From Musa acuminata AAA Group (taxonomy: Eukaryota > Streptophyta > Magnoliopsida > Zingiberales > Musaceae): 64,000 nt of DNA. Of this stretch, positions 20,601-32,451 are shown piece after piece (the stretch's first letter is position 1; every line of letters starts with the position of its first letter). The DNA is taken from assembly GCF_036884655.1 (NCBI RefSeq), contig NC_088359.1, forward strand, positions 19,010,001 to 19,074,000, read 5' to 3'. The notes under the pieces were generated by a model. The model made no database searches, had not been told where the DNA came from, and saw only the letters and a list, made by a program, of their open reading frames with translations. Position numbers and translations under genes: made by a program.

Positions 20601-22943
20601 CTCCCTCTTAACAATCATGAGGCCATGCTCAGAATTAAATGGTTGACGACATTAGGTGATATTTCCTGGAATTTTATGAAACTAATTATGAAATTTTACA
20701 GTAAGGAGAAACAGGTGACATTGCACGGGAAACGTGGGGGCGACATAACAACGATTTGCACACAACAAATGGAGAATGTTTTGCATAAAGCATGCAACGG
20801 CTTTTTGGTACAACTTGAGCAGCAAACTAAGGGAGAGCTAACAGAATTTGAAGATCCAAATCTACTTCCTTTGCTTGCTGAATTTTCAAATATATTTGAC
20901 GAACCGCGCAACCTACCTCTTACCTGTCGGCATGATCATTGTATAATAATTCTTCCATGCAAATCTTCAGCAAATGCTCAGCCATATCAGTATCCACATC
21001 TCCAGAAGGATGAAATAGAAAGGATTATAAAAGAGATGCTCGAAACAGGAGTTATTCGGCCAAGTTCCAACCTCTACACTTCGCCGGTGCTACTTGTATG
21101 CAAGAAGGACGGAACAAGGCGAATATGTGTTGATTACCGAGCTCTCAATGGCATAATCATCAAGGACAAATACTTTATTCCAATAGTAGATGAATTGCTA
21201 GATGAAAGGGAGCACAAATCTTTACAAAGCTGGACCTTTGATCCGGGTATCATCAAATACGAGCATACAAAGAAGACATACGGAAAACCACCTTTTGAAC
21301 ACACAACAACCACAAATTTTTGCTTTCTTCAACAAAAGGTAGAATATCTTGGGCATATCATATCAGAGGAAGGTGTGGCAGTGGACCCCTTCAAAATTGG
21401 AGCAATGCAAAACTGGCCAACCTCGAGAAACATAAAATTGCTACATGGCTTTCTGGGTTTAACAGGCTACTATCGCAAGTTCGTGAAAAACTATGGAAAG
21501 ATCAGTGCACCACTTACTTCCTTACTAGAAAAAAATGTCTTCCAATGGTTGGACAGAGCCTCCGCTGCCTTCGACAAACTTAAGGCAGCCATGACGACGA
21601 CGCCGGTGCTAACACTACCAGATTTCAACCGACCCTTCATTATTGAGGCTGACACATCTGGAGTCAGAATTGGAGCCATTCTCATACAAGATGGTCGACC
21701 ACTCGCATACACTAGCAAGACATTATCTCCCTCCGATCAAAATATGTCAACATATGATAAGGAGATGCTCGCCATTGTGCGCGCAGCAACGAGGTGGAGA
21801 TTGTACTTGATCAGGCGATACTTTCAAATCAAGACCGACCATAAAAGCCTAAAATATCTCTTGGAACAGAAGATATCTTCCCCCGAGCAGCAAAAATGGG
21901 TAACAAAACTTCTTGGATTTGATTTTGAAATAACTTACAAAAAGGGGAAAGAGAATGTTCTTGCAGATGCGCTTTCGCAGCTACCCGAGCAAGTTGAAGT
22001 TTCGACCGTTTCACTTCCGACCAGCGACTTCCTTGAGGATATTAAGATGGAATGGCAAGAAGATTCAGATACTAGTAAGATTATAAAAAAATTGGAGGAA
22101 GCACCAAGCCCCATGGCTCATTACAATTGGGACTCAAAAGAATTACACTATAAGGGACGCATTGTGCTTGTGACAAATTCTACTTGCATCTTCAATAGCA
22201 GATTTTGGACAAAGTTATTCTATATGCAGGGTACTAAATTGAAAAGGAGTACGACATATCACCCACAAACCAACAGCCAACCGGAAGTTTTAAACAGGTG
22301 CTTGGAGACAGCCCAAAGCCACCCACCAAATATGACTACCCACAGAGAACTCCAGACCCAGCCAAGTGCCATTATTAATCGACGGATCGTGACTCAACGA
22401 CGACGACCCACTAATGAAGTGCTAATACAGTGGGCGAACCTACCAAAAGAAGATGCCACTTGGGAGAACTATGACGACTTGAAGATCAAATTCCCAGAAT
22501 TCATGAATCATCAGCCTCGAGGACAAGGCTGATTTGAAGAGGGCGGGTCTGTTAGGACTCTAGCTTGGAGAGTCCTAATTGAGAGGGACATTCATGTAAA
22601 AATGTTAGGACTCTAGCTAGGAGAGTCCTAATTGAGAGGGACATTCATGTAGGAGGTTTTTTCTTAGAGAAGAATTAGGAGTTGTAAGGGAATAGGAGTC
22701 TTGAGTAGGAGTCCTATTAGGAGTTGGTTAGAAGTAAGAGTCTTAAGTAGGAGTCCTATTAGGAGTTAGGGTTTAGAAGCCCTATAAATAGCCATGTATT
22801 CCTCCTCTTTTCTCAAGCAATAGATGAATCTTTTCTGCAGCCTTTGAGCAGCAACTTGGAGGGAGGAACCCCTATAGAGTTCCAAGGAGGCCGATCCCCT
22901 AAAGAGATCAACCCCAAGTTTAGAATCTGCAAGGGTTCTAACA
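17636..22943 (+). mobile_element. Element C copy 2 (duplicate of 5738-11045)
   Basis: Same length (5308 bp), same insertion point and same GGCAT flanks (17631-17635, 22944-22948) as copy 1, with LTRs at 17636-18029 and 22550-22943. I count about a dozen substitutions between the copies. This is a duplication of the whole region, not a second insertion event. Confidence 0.95.
19299..22532 (+). CDS. C copy 2 Gag-Pol with internal RT and integrase deletions
   Basis: This is the duplicate of 7401-10634 with the same 1077-residue frame and the same lost RT palm and integrase. Visible amino-acid changes against copy 1 are Ala to Glu near the capsid end (LEKIR), Ala to Val (MVAIS), Gly to Cys before KSSANAQ, Met to Thr (MTTTPV) and Ile to Thr (FWTKLF). 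No stop separates Gag from the chromodomain in either copy. Since the RT catalytic site is absent in both, the frame is more likely young than selected. Confidence 0.85.
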   Translation: MPLTQQQKRDLNIIDLGPYTMASKEAINAKFEALEARMEDKIRTLFTELRLGRPLSPKKSYQGESFAQSHQARRDDFQERGSSMTNPNYPCMRVDFPRWEEGDPIGWISHAERYFRYHKTADVSMVKIAAIHLEGDAIQWFDWFEHTYGVLSWRQFKEELLIRFRPTNYENIDEQLEKIRQTSTIQEYQTRFERLSNQNHDWSQKQLLRTFIEGLKPEIRGEVKARQPYTLMVAISFARHQEEQLNHEARRTRVTPQPVILKPSAPPTVDQVPAPKRLIGEELRERYAKGLCWHCDEPWSREHRCSKGGLLMIEPIEEEVIEHPKESFEFEEEDAEEEPQPTEVTVHTLASYSNPQTMKIGGLLKQQPITVLIDTGSTTNFLNSKLAVRISLPIENRCRFDVKVADGRILNCDHRRLQEKLLLQDQEIITDFFLLPLNNHEAMLRIKWLTTLGDISWNFMKLIMKFYSKEKQVTLHGKRGGDITTICTQQMENVLHKACNGFLVQLEQQTKGELTEFEDPNLLPLLAEFSNIFDEPRNLPLTCRHDHCIIILPCKSSANAQPYQYPHLQKDEIERIIKEMLETGVIRPSSNLYTSPVLLVCKKDGTRRICVDYRALNGIIIKDKYFIPIVDELLDEREHKSLQSWTFDPGIIKYEHTKKTYGKPPFEHTTTTNFCFLQQKVEYLGHIISEEGVAVDPFKIGAMQNWPTSRNIKLLHGFLGLTGYYRKFVKNYGKISAPLTSLLEKNVFQWLDRASAAFDKLKAAMTTTPVLTLPDFNRPFIIEADTSGVRIGAILIQDGRPLAYTSKTLSPSDQNMSTYDKEMLAIVRAATRWRLYLIRRYFQIKTDHKSLKYLLEQKISSPEQQKWVTKLLGFDFEITYKKGKENVLADALSQLPEQVEVSTVSLPTSDFLEDIKMEWQEDSDTSKIIKKLEEAPSPMAHYNWDSKELHYKGRIVLVTNSTCIFNSRFWTKLFYMQGTKLKRSTTYHPQTNSQPEVLNRCLETAQSHPPNMTTHRELQTQPSAIINRRIVTQRRRPTNEVLIQWANLPKEDATWENYDDLKIKFPEFMNHQPRGQG

Positions 22944-22948
22944 GGCAT

Positions 22949-24502
22949 TCTATTACGCGTCCACCCATGTTCAGTGGGACGGACTACACCTACTGGAAGA
23001 CCCGAATGAGGATCTTTCTTATTTCTATGGATTTTGAACTGTGGAATCTTGTCGAAAACGGATTTTCGAAGTCTTCTCTTCCAATGATTGATTGGAATGA
23101 TTTGGAGAAGAAGGCTTTCGCTCTTAATGCAAAGGCTATGAATGCCTTATTTTGTGCACTTAATAAAAATGAGTTTAACCGTGTTTCAACTTGTGAAACT
23201 GCATTTGATATTTGGCACACACTCGAAGTGACCCATGAGGGCACAAGTAGAGTAAAAGAGTCAAAAATCAATTTGCTGTTACATTCTTTCGAACTTTTTC
23301 GGATGAAACCGAGTGAAACCATTGGCGACATGTTTACCCGTTTCACGGATGTTGTCAACGGTCTAAAAGGACTCGGAAAGAGCTTTTCGGATTTTGAGCT
23401 TGTTAATAAGATACTAAGATCCCTTCCTAAGAGTTGGGATCCTAAAGTCACTGCTATTCAAGAGGCAAAAGATCTGCGAAATTTCCCTCTTGAAGAACTA
23501 ATCGGGTCATTAATGACCTACGAAATGACTTGTAAAGCTTATAAAGAGCAAGAAGACATCCTTCCAAAGAACAGGAAGGATATGGCACTCAAAACTTCTG
23601 AATGCCACTTGAGAGAAAACTCAAGTGATGAGGACTGTGATGATGACTTGGCACTTCTAACAAGAAAGTTTAAAAAGTTTTTTAAAAGAAACAAGTTTAA
23701 GAATGATGCAAAAAATAAACTTGAACCCAAGAAGGACCAAGTAATCTGCTATGAATGCAAAAAGCCGGGACACTACAAGAGTGATTGTCCCCAAGTCAAA
23801 AGGAGAACATCAAAGAAGAAGGTGCTTCAAGCAACATGGGATGACTCAAGCGCATCCGAAGAAGAGGAGTCCAACACCGAGCAAGTTGCTCATTACGCCT
23901 TAATGGCCATCGAAGATGAGGTAACAAATTCAATAGATGCAGATTTATCATTCGATGAATTATTAAATGCTTTCCATGAATTGTTTGATGAATGCAAAAA
24001 TATCAGTAGAAAATATAAATTGCTGAAAAAGGTGCATGATAGTCTTACTTGCGAGTTTGACAAGTTAAAAGTTGAACATCATGATAGTTTACATTCATGT
24101 ATCAAATGTCATGATTTAGAAACTTTCCAAAAAGAAAACCTGCTACTCAAGGACACCTTGAAGAAATTCGAGGTTGGTAGCAAGTCATTGAACATGATCC
24201 TTGCAAACAAGGGTCACGTTCCAAAAAGAAGTGGAATTGGATTTGTGAGAAGTCCTCACCTAAATCCAACCACTTTTATAAAAGGCTCCATCTTACATGT
24301 TCAACACCAAGCAAAATGCAACTTTTGTTGCAAAATTGGACACAAGACACATTGTTGTCCATTCAAGAAAATAAGTCCAAACAAATTGATTTGGGTTCCT
24401 AAAGGAACCATGAAAAATTCTATGCAACATGATAAGAAATGTAGATCTATTTGTGAGGCACCCAAAAGCAAATGGGTTCCTAAAAATCATCCCTTCCTAT
24501 AG
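22949..24502 (+). CDS. B copy 2 Gag, body (two zinc knuckles)
   Basis: This is the duplicate of 11051-12604, intact from codon 11 to the TAG at the end of NHPFL. The only protein change I noticed is Thr to Ala in KNDAKNK, just before the first CCHC knuckle. Both knuckles (CYECKKPGHYKSDC and CNFCCKIGHKTHCC) are kept. The severed start codon lies at 17606, across element C; the first ATG available is at 22967. Confidence 0.88.
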   Translation, partial: SITRPPMFSGTDYTYWKTRMRIFLISMDFELWNLVENGFSKSSLPMIDWNDLEKKAFALNAKAMNALFCALNKNEFNRVSTCETAFDIWHTLEVTHEGTSRVKESKINLLLHSFELFRMKPSETIGDMFTRFTDVVNGLKGLGKSFSDFELVNKILRSLPKSWDPKVTAIQEAKDLRNFPLEELIGSLMTYEMTCKAYKEQEDILPKNRKDMALKTSECHLRENSSDEDCDDDLALLTRKFKKFFKRNKFKNDAKNKLEPKKDQVICYECKKPGHYKSDCPQVKRRTSKKKVLQATWDDSSASEEEESNTEQVAHYALMAIEDEVTNSIDADLSFDELLNAFHELFDECKNISRKYKLLKKVHDSLTCEFDKLKVEHHDSLHSCIKCHDLETFQKENLLLKDTLKKFEVGSKSLNMILANKGHVPKRSGIGFVRSPHLNPTTFIKGSILHVQHQAKCNFCCKIGHKTHCCPFKKISPNKLIWVPKGTMKNSMQHDKKCRSICEAPKSKWVPKNHPFL

Positions 24503-25258
24503 AAACATTAAAATTTTAGGCCGGAGCAAGAAATAATATTCTGCTCCTTGACTCTCGATAGGCATAAACCAAGAGTCAAAAAGGAACTCACAACGCTTAA
24601 GTAACAAGTGGAAGTTGTGAAATCACAAATACGATTTGGATACAACCTTATTAGAAACATATGATATCCAAATTCACATATTCCCTTGATCTTCGAACCC
24701 GTCAACACTATCATCTACGAATTAATTCTTGTATCATGAAGAAACTAAATATGTCATGATCTTAAAAGGGATACCAAACAAACTATCAACATACGTATGA
24801 CATATGCACGTTAAAAGACCAATCTTAATTGTTCTGAAATGAAAAAACTCTCCTCAAGGCAAAGACTCCCTGATCAAATCACATTAGGTGCTCACTGGCT
24901 GCAGGCGGTGGCACCTCTCCAGCTGGCGATGGCACCTCCAGCTACCACGGGTTGCCAGAGGTTGCACCGCTCCAGCCAGAGGTGCAACCGCCCGCAACTC
25001 TGCTTTTTTAAACCCACGCTAGGGCCGGCAGTGGAACCGACCCCAACTCACTCCCATTTCCTCCTCTACTCTTCCAAGTCTCCTCCATTCTCATTTCACT
25101 CCTCTAAGCCTTCCAAATACCTCCCATTTCGGAGCAAAATATCAAGAATCCTTCCTTCTCTTGAAGATTTCACAAAGGTACTCTCTAAGAAGCCCTTAAA
25201 TTCTGTGTTGTTCTTCATTTACCCTTGCTCATCATCATCCCTCTAAACAGCAGTAGTT
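24503..25258 (+). other. B copy 2 spacer between gag and ORF2
   Basis: Duplicate of 12605-13360, with the GC palindrome cassette at about 24904-24997. No gene supported. Confidence 0.6.
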
Positions 25259-26340
25259 ATGGGATCTAGAAGATCCTCAAGGGACAAGGGAAAGAGGAGT
25301 TTAGTAGAAGAGTTTGATTTCACTCTTTTCGATTCAAAAAACCATGCTAAAAATTTTCTCTCTTTCGAACTTAGATGTATCAATAAGGGAAAATACGTAG
25401 ATCTAAATGAACTAAGAGACTTAGAGACTATCCAATGGTTTGCAAACCTAGATCTACTTCCAATCTTGCAGATTAATGAACCCATCTATCCTAGGCTAGT
25501 TAGATTATTTTACAATAACATACAAATAGATGATGAAGAAAGGATGTCCACCTATCTTTTAGGACAACACATCTCAATCACTGATAGGTTCATTTGTGAT
25601 ATGATAGGCATTCCCATAAAAAGCATAGGACTTTACTTTAGAGGATCATGGGATGATGAAAGTATTGGAACATCCTATGTTGAAGCCTTAGGAATAATCT
25701 TTGCCAATCCTAACATAGCATTGGTTCCTCAAAGTTGTGAACATCTATTGCCTTTGAACACTAAGATACTTCATCATATCATGACTAGTATAATTCTTCC
25801 TAAACAATACCATCATGATGAAATAAGTCAATTAGAATTAGGAACTATGTACTTAATCATGAAGGGACATGACATCTGTCTTGGTTATCTTATCCAACAA
25901 AACATGTTAGAATTATCTAAGAAAGATATGATGCTCCCATATGGTGGTATAATCACAAGAATAATGAAAGCTTACGACATTCTAATACCACTAGAAAAAG
26001 AAGTAATGAAAGTAGATCGATTCACCGACTAAGATGTTACTATAGAAACGGTAACTGGGTTAGAATCCCTAGAAGGACCGATCACCCTCAACCTGAACCA
26101 GAACCGGAAACACCAGTATTTAGGGGTACCCAATCTCCTCCGACCCTTCACTTTGAGGAAATATATTCAGTTGAGCAAACTCATACATCCATCGAAGAAA
26201 TTGGGATTCGAATGGATCGATTCGAACAGAGACAAGAACGGATTGAACAACGACAAGATCAAATCCTATCTGAGCTGCAGCAAATTCATAGTCAATTTGA
26301 CTCCTTGTTTAGGCACTTTAATTTTCCACCTCATCAATGA
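25259..26340 (+). pseudogene. B copy 2 ORF2, frameshifted by a 25-bp deletion
   Basis: The frame opens at the ATG at 25259 like copy 1 but loses 25 bp after 26024, leaving 257 residues ending in a short out-of-frame tail. The deleted segment in copy 1 (14127-14151) is bordered by TTCA on both sides, a microhomology deletion. Downstream, the codon that is TGA in copy 1 reads TAG-containing sequence in another frame; the coiled-coil region is still recognisable up to 26340. Function is unknown, as for copy 1. Confidence 0.75.
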
Positions 26341-27363
26341 ACTTGTTGAACACCTGTTGTTGTTGTAAACTTCTTATGTTACTTCTGATGTGCTGGCTGT
26401 AAACATCTATCGTAGGAAACATATATCTTGCGCCTTGTGGTAAAAGTTATCTCAGATTTTTATGGTATCATTATTGCTTGGTATGTGATGTGTCCAAATT
26501 AAGAATGTTGTGCTTTGAAACTAAAAGTTTTGAAAACCTTGTGCTTTGATTTCATTCTGAATTAGGAATGTTGATGTGTCCGAATAGATAAATTTGTTAA
26601 AATTATTTTTCGGACTATGTTGAATGATCAAATCACTTGATTGCCATGTTTCTATGATTATATGTGAAAATCTGTAACAAAATCTTGTCCGAATCAATCT
26701 TATTCAACAGATTTTCTCGTACACCTTCATGAAAAATAAGTTTCTGAAATAAATTTGATGAAGTGATTCATGTGTATGTATTCCATCCTGCAAAATCTTT
26801 ATAAAAGGGGAAGAAGTATTTAAAGCAATCAATGTAAAATTCCTCTATAAGCTTGCTATTGTTACTTTTCTGGTATCATAATGTTTTTTGTTGATGACAA
26901 AGGCGGAGATATATGAATTGATAAACACTGCTATGATTATGCCATCCTTGCATCACCAAGAGATATATGAACATGTGCTAAAGTTTGCATTATGCCCTGA
27001 GTTGATATCCTATCATATGAAGAAAATGCAAAACTTGCTAGAATATTTCAAATGTGTGCATCATGTAATAGTGCTTCACAGCTTTATATGATAATGTTCA
27101 AACTATATGATGAATAGTTACAAACACAATCATACAAACTTGATGATGTATGTCAGGCCTTGACATCATCCTTGAAGAGATACATCATGATGAGTATCAT
27201 GATGGGAGTATTGATAAGTTTAACTGATCTAACTTATCAATACGTCACTTGAATTCTTAGGTATTGAATTCAAGGTTGACTTATCTCAACTATGGCATAT
27301 AGACAGGGGGAGTTAAGGATAACTCCATTATCAATTGATTGTCATCATCAAAAAGGGGGAGAT
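26341..27363 (+). other. B copy 2 3' untranslated region
   Basis: Duplicate of 14468-15490. It carries the hairpin at 26578-26615 and the terminal PPT at 27350-27363. No gene. Confidence 0.7.
26578..26615 (+). promoter_or_regulatory. Conserved 38-nt inverted repeat, B copy 2
   Basis: GTCCGAA ... TTCGGAC, identical in design to 14705-14742. Confidence 0.7.
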
Positions 27364-29414
27364 TGTTGAATCTCGGATTTTGATGATGAAGTCAATTGTC
27401 ATTTGTTGTCTAATCTATGTGTTTAGATAAGTGTGCAGGATTAACTACGATGAAAGTTAGACAAGCAGCAGGAGTTGCGCCGGAGTCAAGTTCATGTTCA
27501 CATTGGAAGTTCGAGAGTTCGGCGGAAGTTCGGACGGTCGTCGGAGGTTCTGCGAGAACAGATCCGAGAAGTCCAGAAGCTTGCCAAGCGAAGCTCATCG
27601 GAACTTGCCAAGTGGATCGTCGCAAAGTCCAGGAGTTTGCCGGAAGTCCGCAGGAGCATCACCGAGGGTTCATCGGATGATCGACGGAAGTTCGCCGGAA
27701 ACTCGCCGGAAGAAGCGATTGACGCACCGAAGCAAAGCTGCAGAAATTGTCTTAGATTTAATCATAGTTAGCACATTGATTAAGTTGGAAAATGGGAGGT
27801 GATCCCATTGGCTTAATCTTGGGGCAATTGGGCCCCTGAAAGACTGAAATTAGGCCGAATGGAACTAACCATTCGGACCCTGATTGCACCAGGAGGTGCA
27901 ACCGCTTAGGCCAAGAGGTGGCACCGCCTGGGCTAAGCCTCCCAGCGAGACTGGGCGGTGCAACCTCCCCAGCCAGGAGGTGGCACCGCCTGAGCTCAGT
28001 CTTCGAGCAAGACTGGGCGGTGCAACCTCCCTGACAGAGAGGTGGCACCGCCTGAGCTCGGTCTTCGAGCTCTGGCAGCGAGGTGCAACCGCCTCAGTCA
28101 AGAGGTGGCACCACCTGGGCTAAGTCTTCGAGCTCTGCCGGGCGGTGCAACCTCTCCAGTCAAGAGGTGCAACCGCCTAATCCCGGAATTCCGGGATTTG
28201 ATCGTTTTGAGCTCCAAATTTGAATTGGGTTGGGGCCTATAAATACCCCACCCATTCAGCACTGAAGAGATACAGACCTACACCGAAATCTTGATCTTTT
28301 CTGTGATTCTAAGAGCTCAAAAGTGTTGTTAAGCCTTTAAGTCTCCTCCTTCTGTTCTTCAAGTTTTTGAGTTGTAAAGTGAGGAGAGAAAGGTCTGTAA
28401 AGGTTGTCTCCTGAGCCTGTCAAAAGGAGAGAAACTGTAAAAGGGCAGTTGGCCTTCGCCTTTTGAAGGAAGGCCTCTAGTTGACGTCGGTGACCTCGTC
28501 GGTGGAGGAAGCCAAAAGTGGAGTAGGTCAAGACTGACCGAACCACTCTAAATCTCTGGTTTGCGTTTATTTTGAGCACTTTATCATTACTGCAAACCTC
28601 CTTCATAACTACTGCTTTCTGCGCTTTTACGAACAAGTTCTAAGTGATGTTCCTTCAGAATCTGCATTCATACGTAAATCGGTGTTTTCGTACATTATAG
28701 TTTACGTTTACGTTTTGATTCTGCAAAACTGTCTTCTACGCCTTCACGAACAAGTTTCTAAGTGCTGATCTGTCCGAATCTGCTTTCAGACGTAAACCAG
28801 TGTTTTCGTACGATATTTACATTGCAGTTTACGTTTACGCCTTGATTCTGCAAAACTGACTTCTGCGCTTTTACGAACGAGTTTCTAAAGTTCAGATCCT
28901 TTTCAAACTGCGTCTAGACGTAAAATTGCGTTTAGACGTAAAACTGCTCAAACTGTATTTAGACGTTTTAAACGTAAACTGAGTTTAGACGTAAGTCTGC
29001 GTTTAGACGTAAATCTACGTTTAGACATAAATCTGCATTTAGGCGTAAATCTGCCTTTAGACGTAAAACTGCGTTTAGACGTAAACTACGTTTAAAGGTA
29101 AAACTGCGTTTTAGACGTAAACTGAGTTTGGACGTAAATCTGCGTTTAGACGTAAATCTGCGTTTAGACGTAAATCTGCGTTTAGACGTAAAACTGCGTT
29201 TAGACGCAAACTGCATTTAAACGCAAATTGTGTTTAGACGTAAACTACGTTTAGACGTAAACTGCACTTAGTCATAAGTTATCTTTGAGTCGGCTTTTGC
29301 TTCAAAACTGATTTTTATCGAACGAACGCAGCTTTTGTTTTTAATCGCTAAAAGATTTCCGCTGCACTAATTCACCCCCCCCCCCCCCCCCTCTTAGTGT
29401 TCTCGATCCTAACA
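27364..29414 (+). repeat. B LTR3 (3' LTR)
   Basis: The LTR is 2051 bp, ending CCTAACA at 29414, followed by GCACC and the resumed pol of A. Palindromes at about 27885-28185, TATA box at 28238-28245, 18-bp array at about 28912-29268, C-run at about 29375-29391. Confidence 0.95.
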
Positions 29415-29419
29415 GCACC

Positions 29420-32133
29420 AACTAATGTCCGATCGTATAGATATCCACATTTCCAAAAGGCAGAGATAGAGAGAATTGTCACAGAGATGCTCAAAACATG
29501 AGTTATATGAGCTAGTGTTAGCCCATATTCTTCCCCAGTCTTACTAGTCAGAAAGAAGGATGGCTCATGGCGGATGTGTGTCGACTATCGAGCACTTAAC
29601 AACATTACAGTGAAAGATAAATATCCTATTCCAGTAGTGGATGAACTATTGGACGAATTAGGAGGAGCTCACGTCTTCACTAAATTGGACCTACGATCGG
29701 GCTATCATCAAATCAGAGTACATGAAGGGGATGTTCAGAAAACTGCCTTCAGGACACATAATGGCCATTATGAGTTTCTAGTAATGCCTTTTGGGTTAAC
29801 CAATGCGCCCTCTACCTTCCAGAGTTTAATGAATGATATATTTTGGGCTCATCTCCGTAAGTTTGTTTTGGTTTTCTTTGATGATATTTTAATATACAGT
29901 CATTCCTTAGAAAGTCATTTATTACATTTACGAACTGTCTTTAATATTCTTCGTGAGCATGGTCTTTTTGTCAAGAAATCCAAGTGCAGTTTTGGGCAAC
30001 CTAAGGTTGAGTACCTCGGCCATATCATATCTCAAAAGGGTGTTGCAGTTGATCCTTCAAAAATCCAAGTGATGACAGACTGGCCAATTCCAAAGTGAAT
30101 CAAAGCTTTAAGGGGGTTCTTGGGATTAACCGGCTATTATCGAAAGTTTGTGAAGAATTATGGCAAAATTAGTGCCCCCTTGACGTCACTTCTAAAGAAA
30201 AATGCATTCAGATGGTCAGAAGAGGCAACTCAGGCATTTCAATTCTTGAAAACTGCAATGTCTACTACACCCGTTCTGGCTTTACCCGATTTTAACAAGA
30301 TGTTTGTGATTGAATCTGATGCTTCTAGAGCTGGAATAGGGGCTGTATTAATGCAGGAAGGTCGGCCTATCGCTTATGCTAGTAAGGCTCTTTCCCCTTC
30401 CCATTTGAGTTTATCACAAGGAGATGCTAGCTATAATACATGCAGTCACAAAGTGGAGACCCTACCTAATTGGTCGATGGTTTTAAATACGCACTGATCA
30501 CAAAAGCCTCAAATATTTTCTAGAGCAAACTATTTCTTCTCCAGAGCAACAGAAATGGGTCACAAAGCTACTGGGATTCGATTATGAGATCATTTATAAA
30601 AAGGGGAGTGAGAATTTAGTAGCTGATGCCCTCTCACGCCTTCCAGAACAAGCTGAACTAGTAGCTATTTCTATTCCTATTTGCGAGACTTTGGAAGTTA
30701 TCAGAAAGGAATGGTCAAATAATCCTGAGATCCAAAACATCATTAAAAAATTAGAAGAAGCCCCAGGTTCTGTCTCAAATTATAGTTGGGATTCGGTGGA
30801 CTTGCGCTATAAAGACCAAATAGTGGTTGCCCCACATTCTTCTTGCCAAGCAATAATTCTGAAGGAGTTCCATTCATCACCAATTGCTGGTCACTCGGGA
30901 TTTCTCCGCACTTATAAGCGAGTTCGACAACTTTTTTACTAGAAAGGTATGAAAAATTTTATCAAGAAATTTGTTACTGAATGTGATGTTTGCCAACGTC
31001 ACAAAAGTGAGATAGTAGCCACCCCAGGCTTACTACAGCCCCTCCCTATTCCTGATGCTACTTGGACCGACATATCTATGGATTTCATTGATAGTCTCCC
31101 ATCATCTCAAGGAAAGAGTACTATACTTGTAGTCGTGGATAGACTTACAAAGTATGCTCATTTCTGTGCTTTACGACATCCTTATACCGCTGCAAGTGTT
31201 GCTCGTACTTTTGTGGAAAACATAGCTAAATTGCATGGGAGTCCCCGTTCCATTGTTAGTGACAGAGACAAGATTTTTACTAGCTCCTTCTGGACAGAAC
31301 TTTTTCGTTTACAAGGTACTCAACTGAATATGAGCACTGCTTATCATCCACAAACAGATGGGCAAACTGAAGTGGTAAACAGGTGCCTAGAAAATTACCT
31401 CCGATGTTTTACTAGCGACAAACCGAAGGAATGGGTCAAATGGCTTCCCTGGGCAGAGTGGCGGCATAATACCTCTTACCATTCTTCTATTAAAATGACT
31501 CCATTTAAAGCAGTTTATGGCTAACCCCCACCTACAATTACAAAGTATGTACCTGGTTCTTCTAAAGTTGATCAAGTGGACAAGGAATTGATGGATAGAA
31601 ATAAGATTATTCAGCTTTTAAAGGATAATCTCACAACCGCACAAGCAAGAATGAAACAACAAGCTGATAAACACCGAAGTGAACGAGAATTTACTGTAGG
31701 TGATTGGGTTTTCCTTCGTCTTCAACCCTTCAAGCAAACATCCATAAAGGTCCGATCTTCCATGAAGCTATCTCCTCGGTTTTTTGGGCCTTATAAGGTA
31801 TTAGAACGCATTGGACCAGTGGCCTACCGCTTGGATTTGCCTACTAGCTCTAAACTACATCCAGTCTTTCATATTGTATGCCTTAAAAGGAAATTGGGTG
31901 ACGATGCAATAGTGCAGTGCCACTTGCCAGACACTTCTACTACTGGGGAAGTTCAAGCTCAACCACAAGTCATACTTGATCGACGAGTTGTAATGTACTG
32001 CAGACATCCTATAACTAAAGTGCTGGTGCAATGAGCCAATTTACCAAAGGAAGATGCCACTTGGGAGTCCTACAACATGCTAAAGGAGAAGTTTCTAGAA
32101 TTTGATGCTGCTCAGCCTTGAGGACAAGGCTGA
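29420..32133 (+). pseudogene. A gag-pol, second part (RT, RNase H, integrase, chromodomain), broken
   Basis: This continues the codon split by B. RT is well preserved: [43 protein letters not shown] and the catalytic FFDD at 29874-29885. RNase H follows with [21 protein letters not shown] deletion of about 8 bp near 30416 shifts the frame. Integrase shows its HHCC finger (GHSGF ... CDVCQRHK), the catalytic Asp of DFIDSLPSS, SDRDKIFTS and TDGQTEVVNR. The C-terminal GPYKVLERIGPVAYRL domain and a chromodomain ([11 protein letters not shown]) complete it. In-frame stops are at about 29500, 29509, 30096, 30940, 31522, 32032 and 32119. The product would have been reverse transcriptase/integrase polyprotein; it is dead now. 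Confidence 0.92.
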
Positions 32134-32136
32134 ATT

Positions 32137-32150
32137 GAAGGAGGCGGGAT
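32137..32150 (+). promoter_or_regulatory. A polypurine tract
   Basis: GAAGGAGGCGGGAT lies immediately before the 3' LTR, as in C (GAAGAGGGCGGGTC). Confidence 0.85.
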
Positions 32151-32446
32151 TGTTAGGATCCTTTTATTTTTCCTTTTATTTTCTATGCTTTCCTTTTATT
32201 TTCTGCATATTTGTTAAATCTGTTTAGTTTAGCTAAAGTCGGAACTCTATAAATAGAGATGTAACTGCTTCTTTTCGATAATCTATGACAAATACTATTT
32301 TATCTTTTGACAAACCCTAGGAGGCCGATCCCCTCGAAGCGATCAAGGAGGGCCGATCCCCTCGAAGCGATCAAGGAGGCCGATCCCCTCGAAGTGATCA
32401 TCCCCTTCTCTTCTTCTTTTTACGATAAGACTTTAGGGTCTTATCA
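32151..32446 (+). repeat. A 3' LTR
   Basis: The LTR is 296 bp, the same length as 843-1138. I count 5 differences, all transitions: three in the ATTTGTTAAATCTG segment and two in the GAGGCCGATC repeats. TATA box at 32248-32256. Confidence 0.95.
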
Positions 32447-32451
32447 CCTTG

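Larger units (their letters stand above)
3604..29414 (+). mobile_element. Element B tandem recombinant: LTR-internal-LTR-internal-LTR (Sirevirus-like)
   Basis: Three LTRs of about 2.05 kb (3604-5656, 15491-17554, 27364-29414) alternate with two nearly identical internal regions (5657-15490 and 17555-27363). Both internal regions carry element C at the same base with the same GGCAT duplication. The spacing between matching sites is 11,887 bp at the LTR starts, 11,898 through most of the unit and 11,873 after a 25-bp deletion. One GCACC duplication flanks the array. Without C, the element would be about 4.5 kb internal plus LTRs. It encodes a two-knuckle Gag and ORF2, and no protease, integrase or RT. 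The SIRE/Maximus assignment rests on Gag sequence and LTR design. Confidence 0.94.
843..32446 (+). mobile_element. Element A: Ty3/gypsy chromovirus-type retrotransposon, interrupted by B
   Basis: A is a full-length but dead Ty3/gypsy element. It has 296-bp LTRs at both ends, a tRNA-Met primer site, a long GC-rich leader, Gag and PR before the B insertion, and RT, RNase H, integrase and chromodomain after it. Order PR-RT-RH-IN places it in Ty3/gypsy, and the C-terminal chromodomain places it among chromoviruses. It lies inside the 3' LTR of F with duplication CCTTG. Removing B (3604-29414) and one GCACC leaves an element of about 5.8 kb. The two LTRs differ at about 5 sites by my count, all transitions, so it is fairly young despite its many stops. 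Confidence 0.93.

Noticed and set aside
17636..22943. A second independent insertion of C
   Set aside because: Same base position, same target duplication and collinear flanks over 11.9 kb show regional duplication.
3604..29414. Pure assembly artefact as explanation of the tandem
   Set aside because: The copies differ by scattered substitutions, a 25-bp deletion and a private nonsense codon, and LTR2 is a consistent hybrid. Read-level confirmation would still be welcome.
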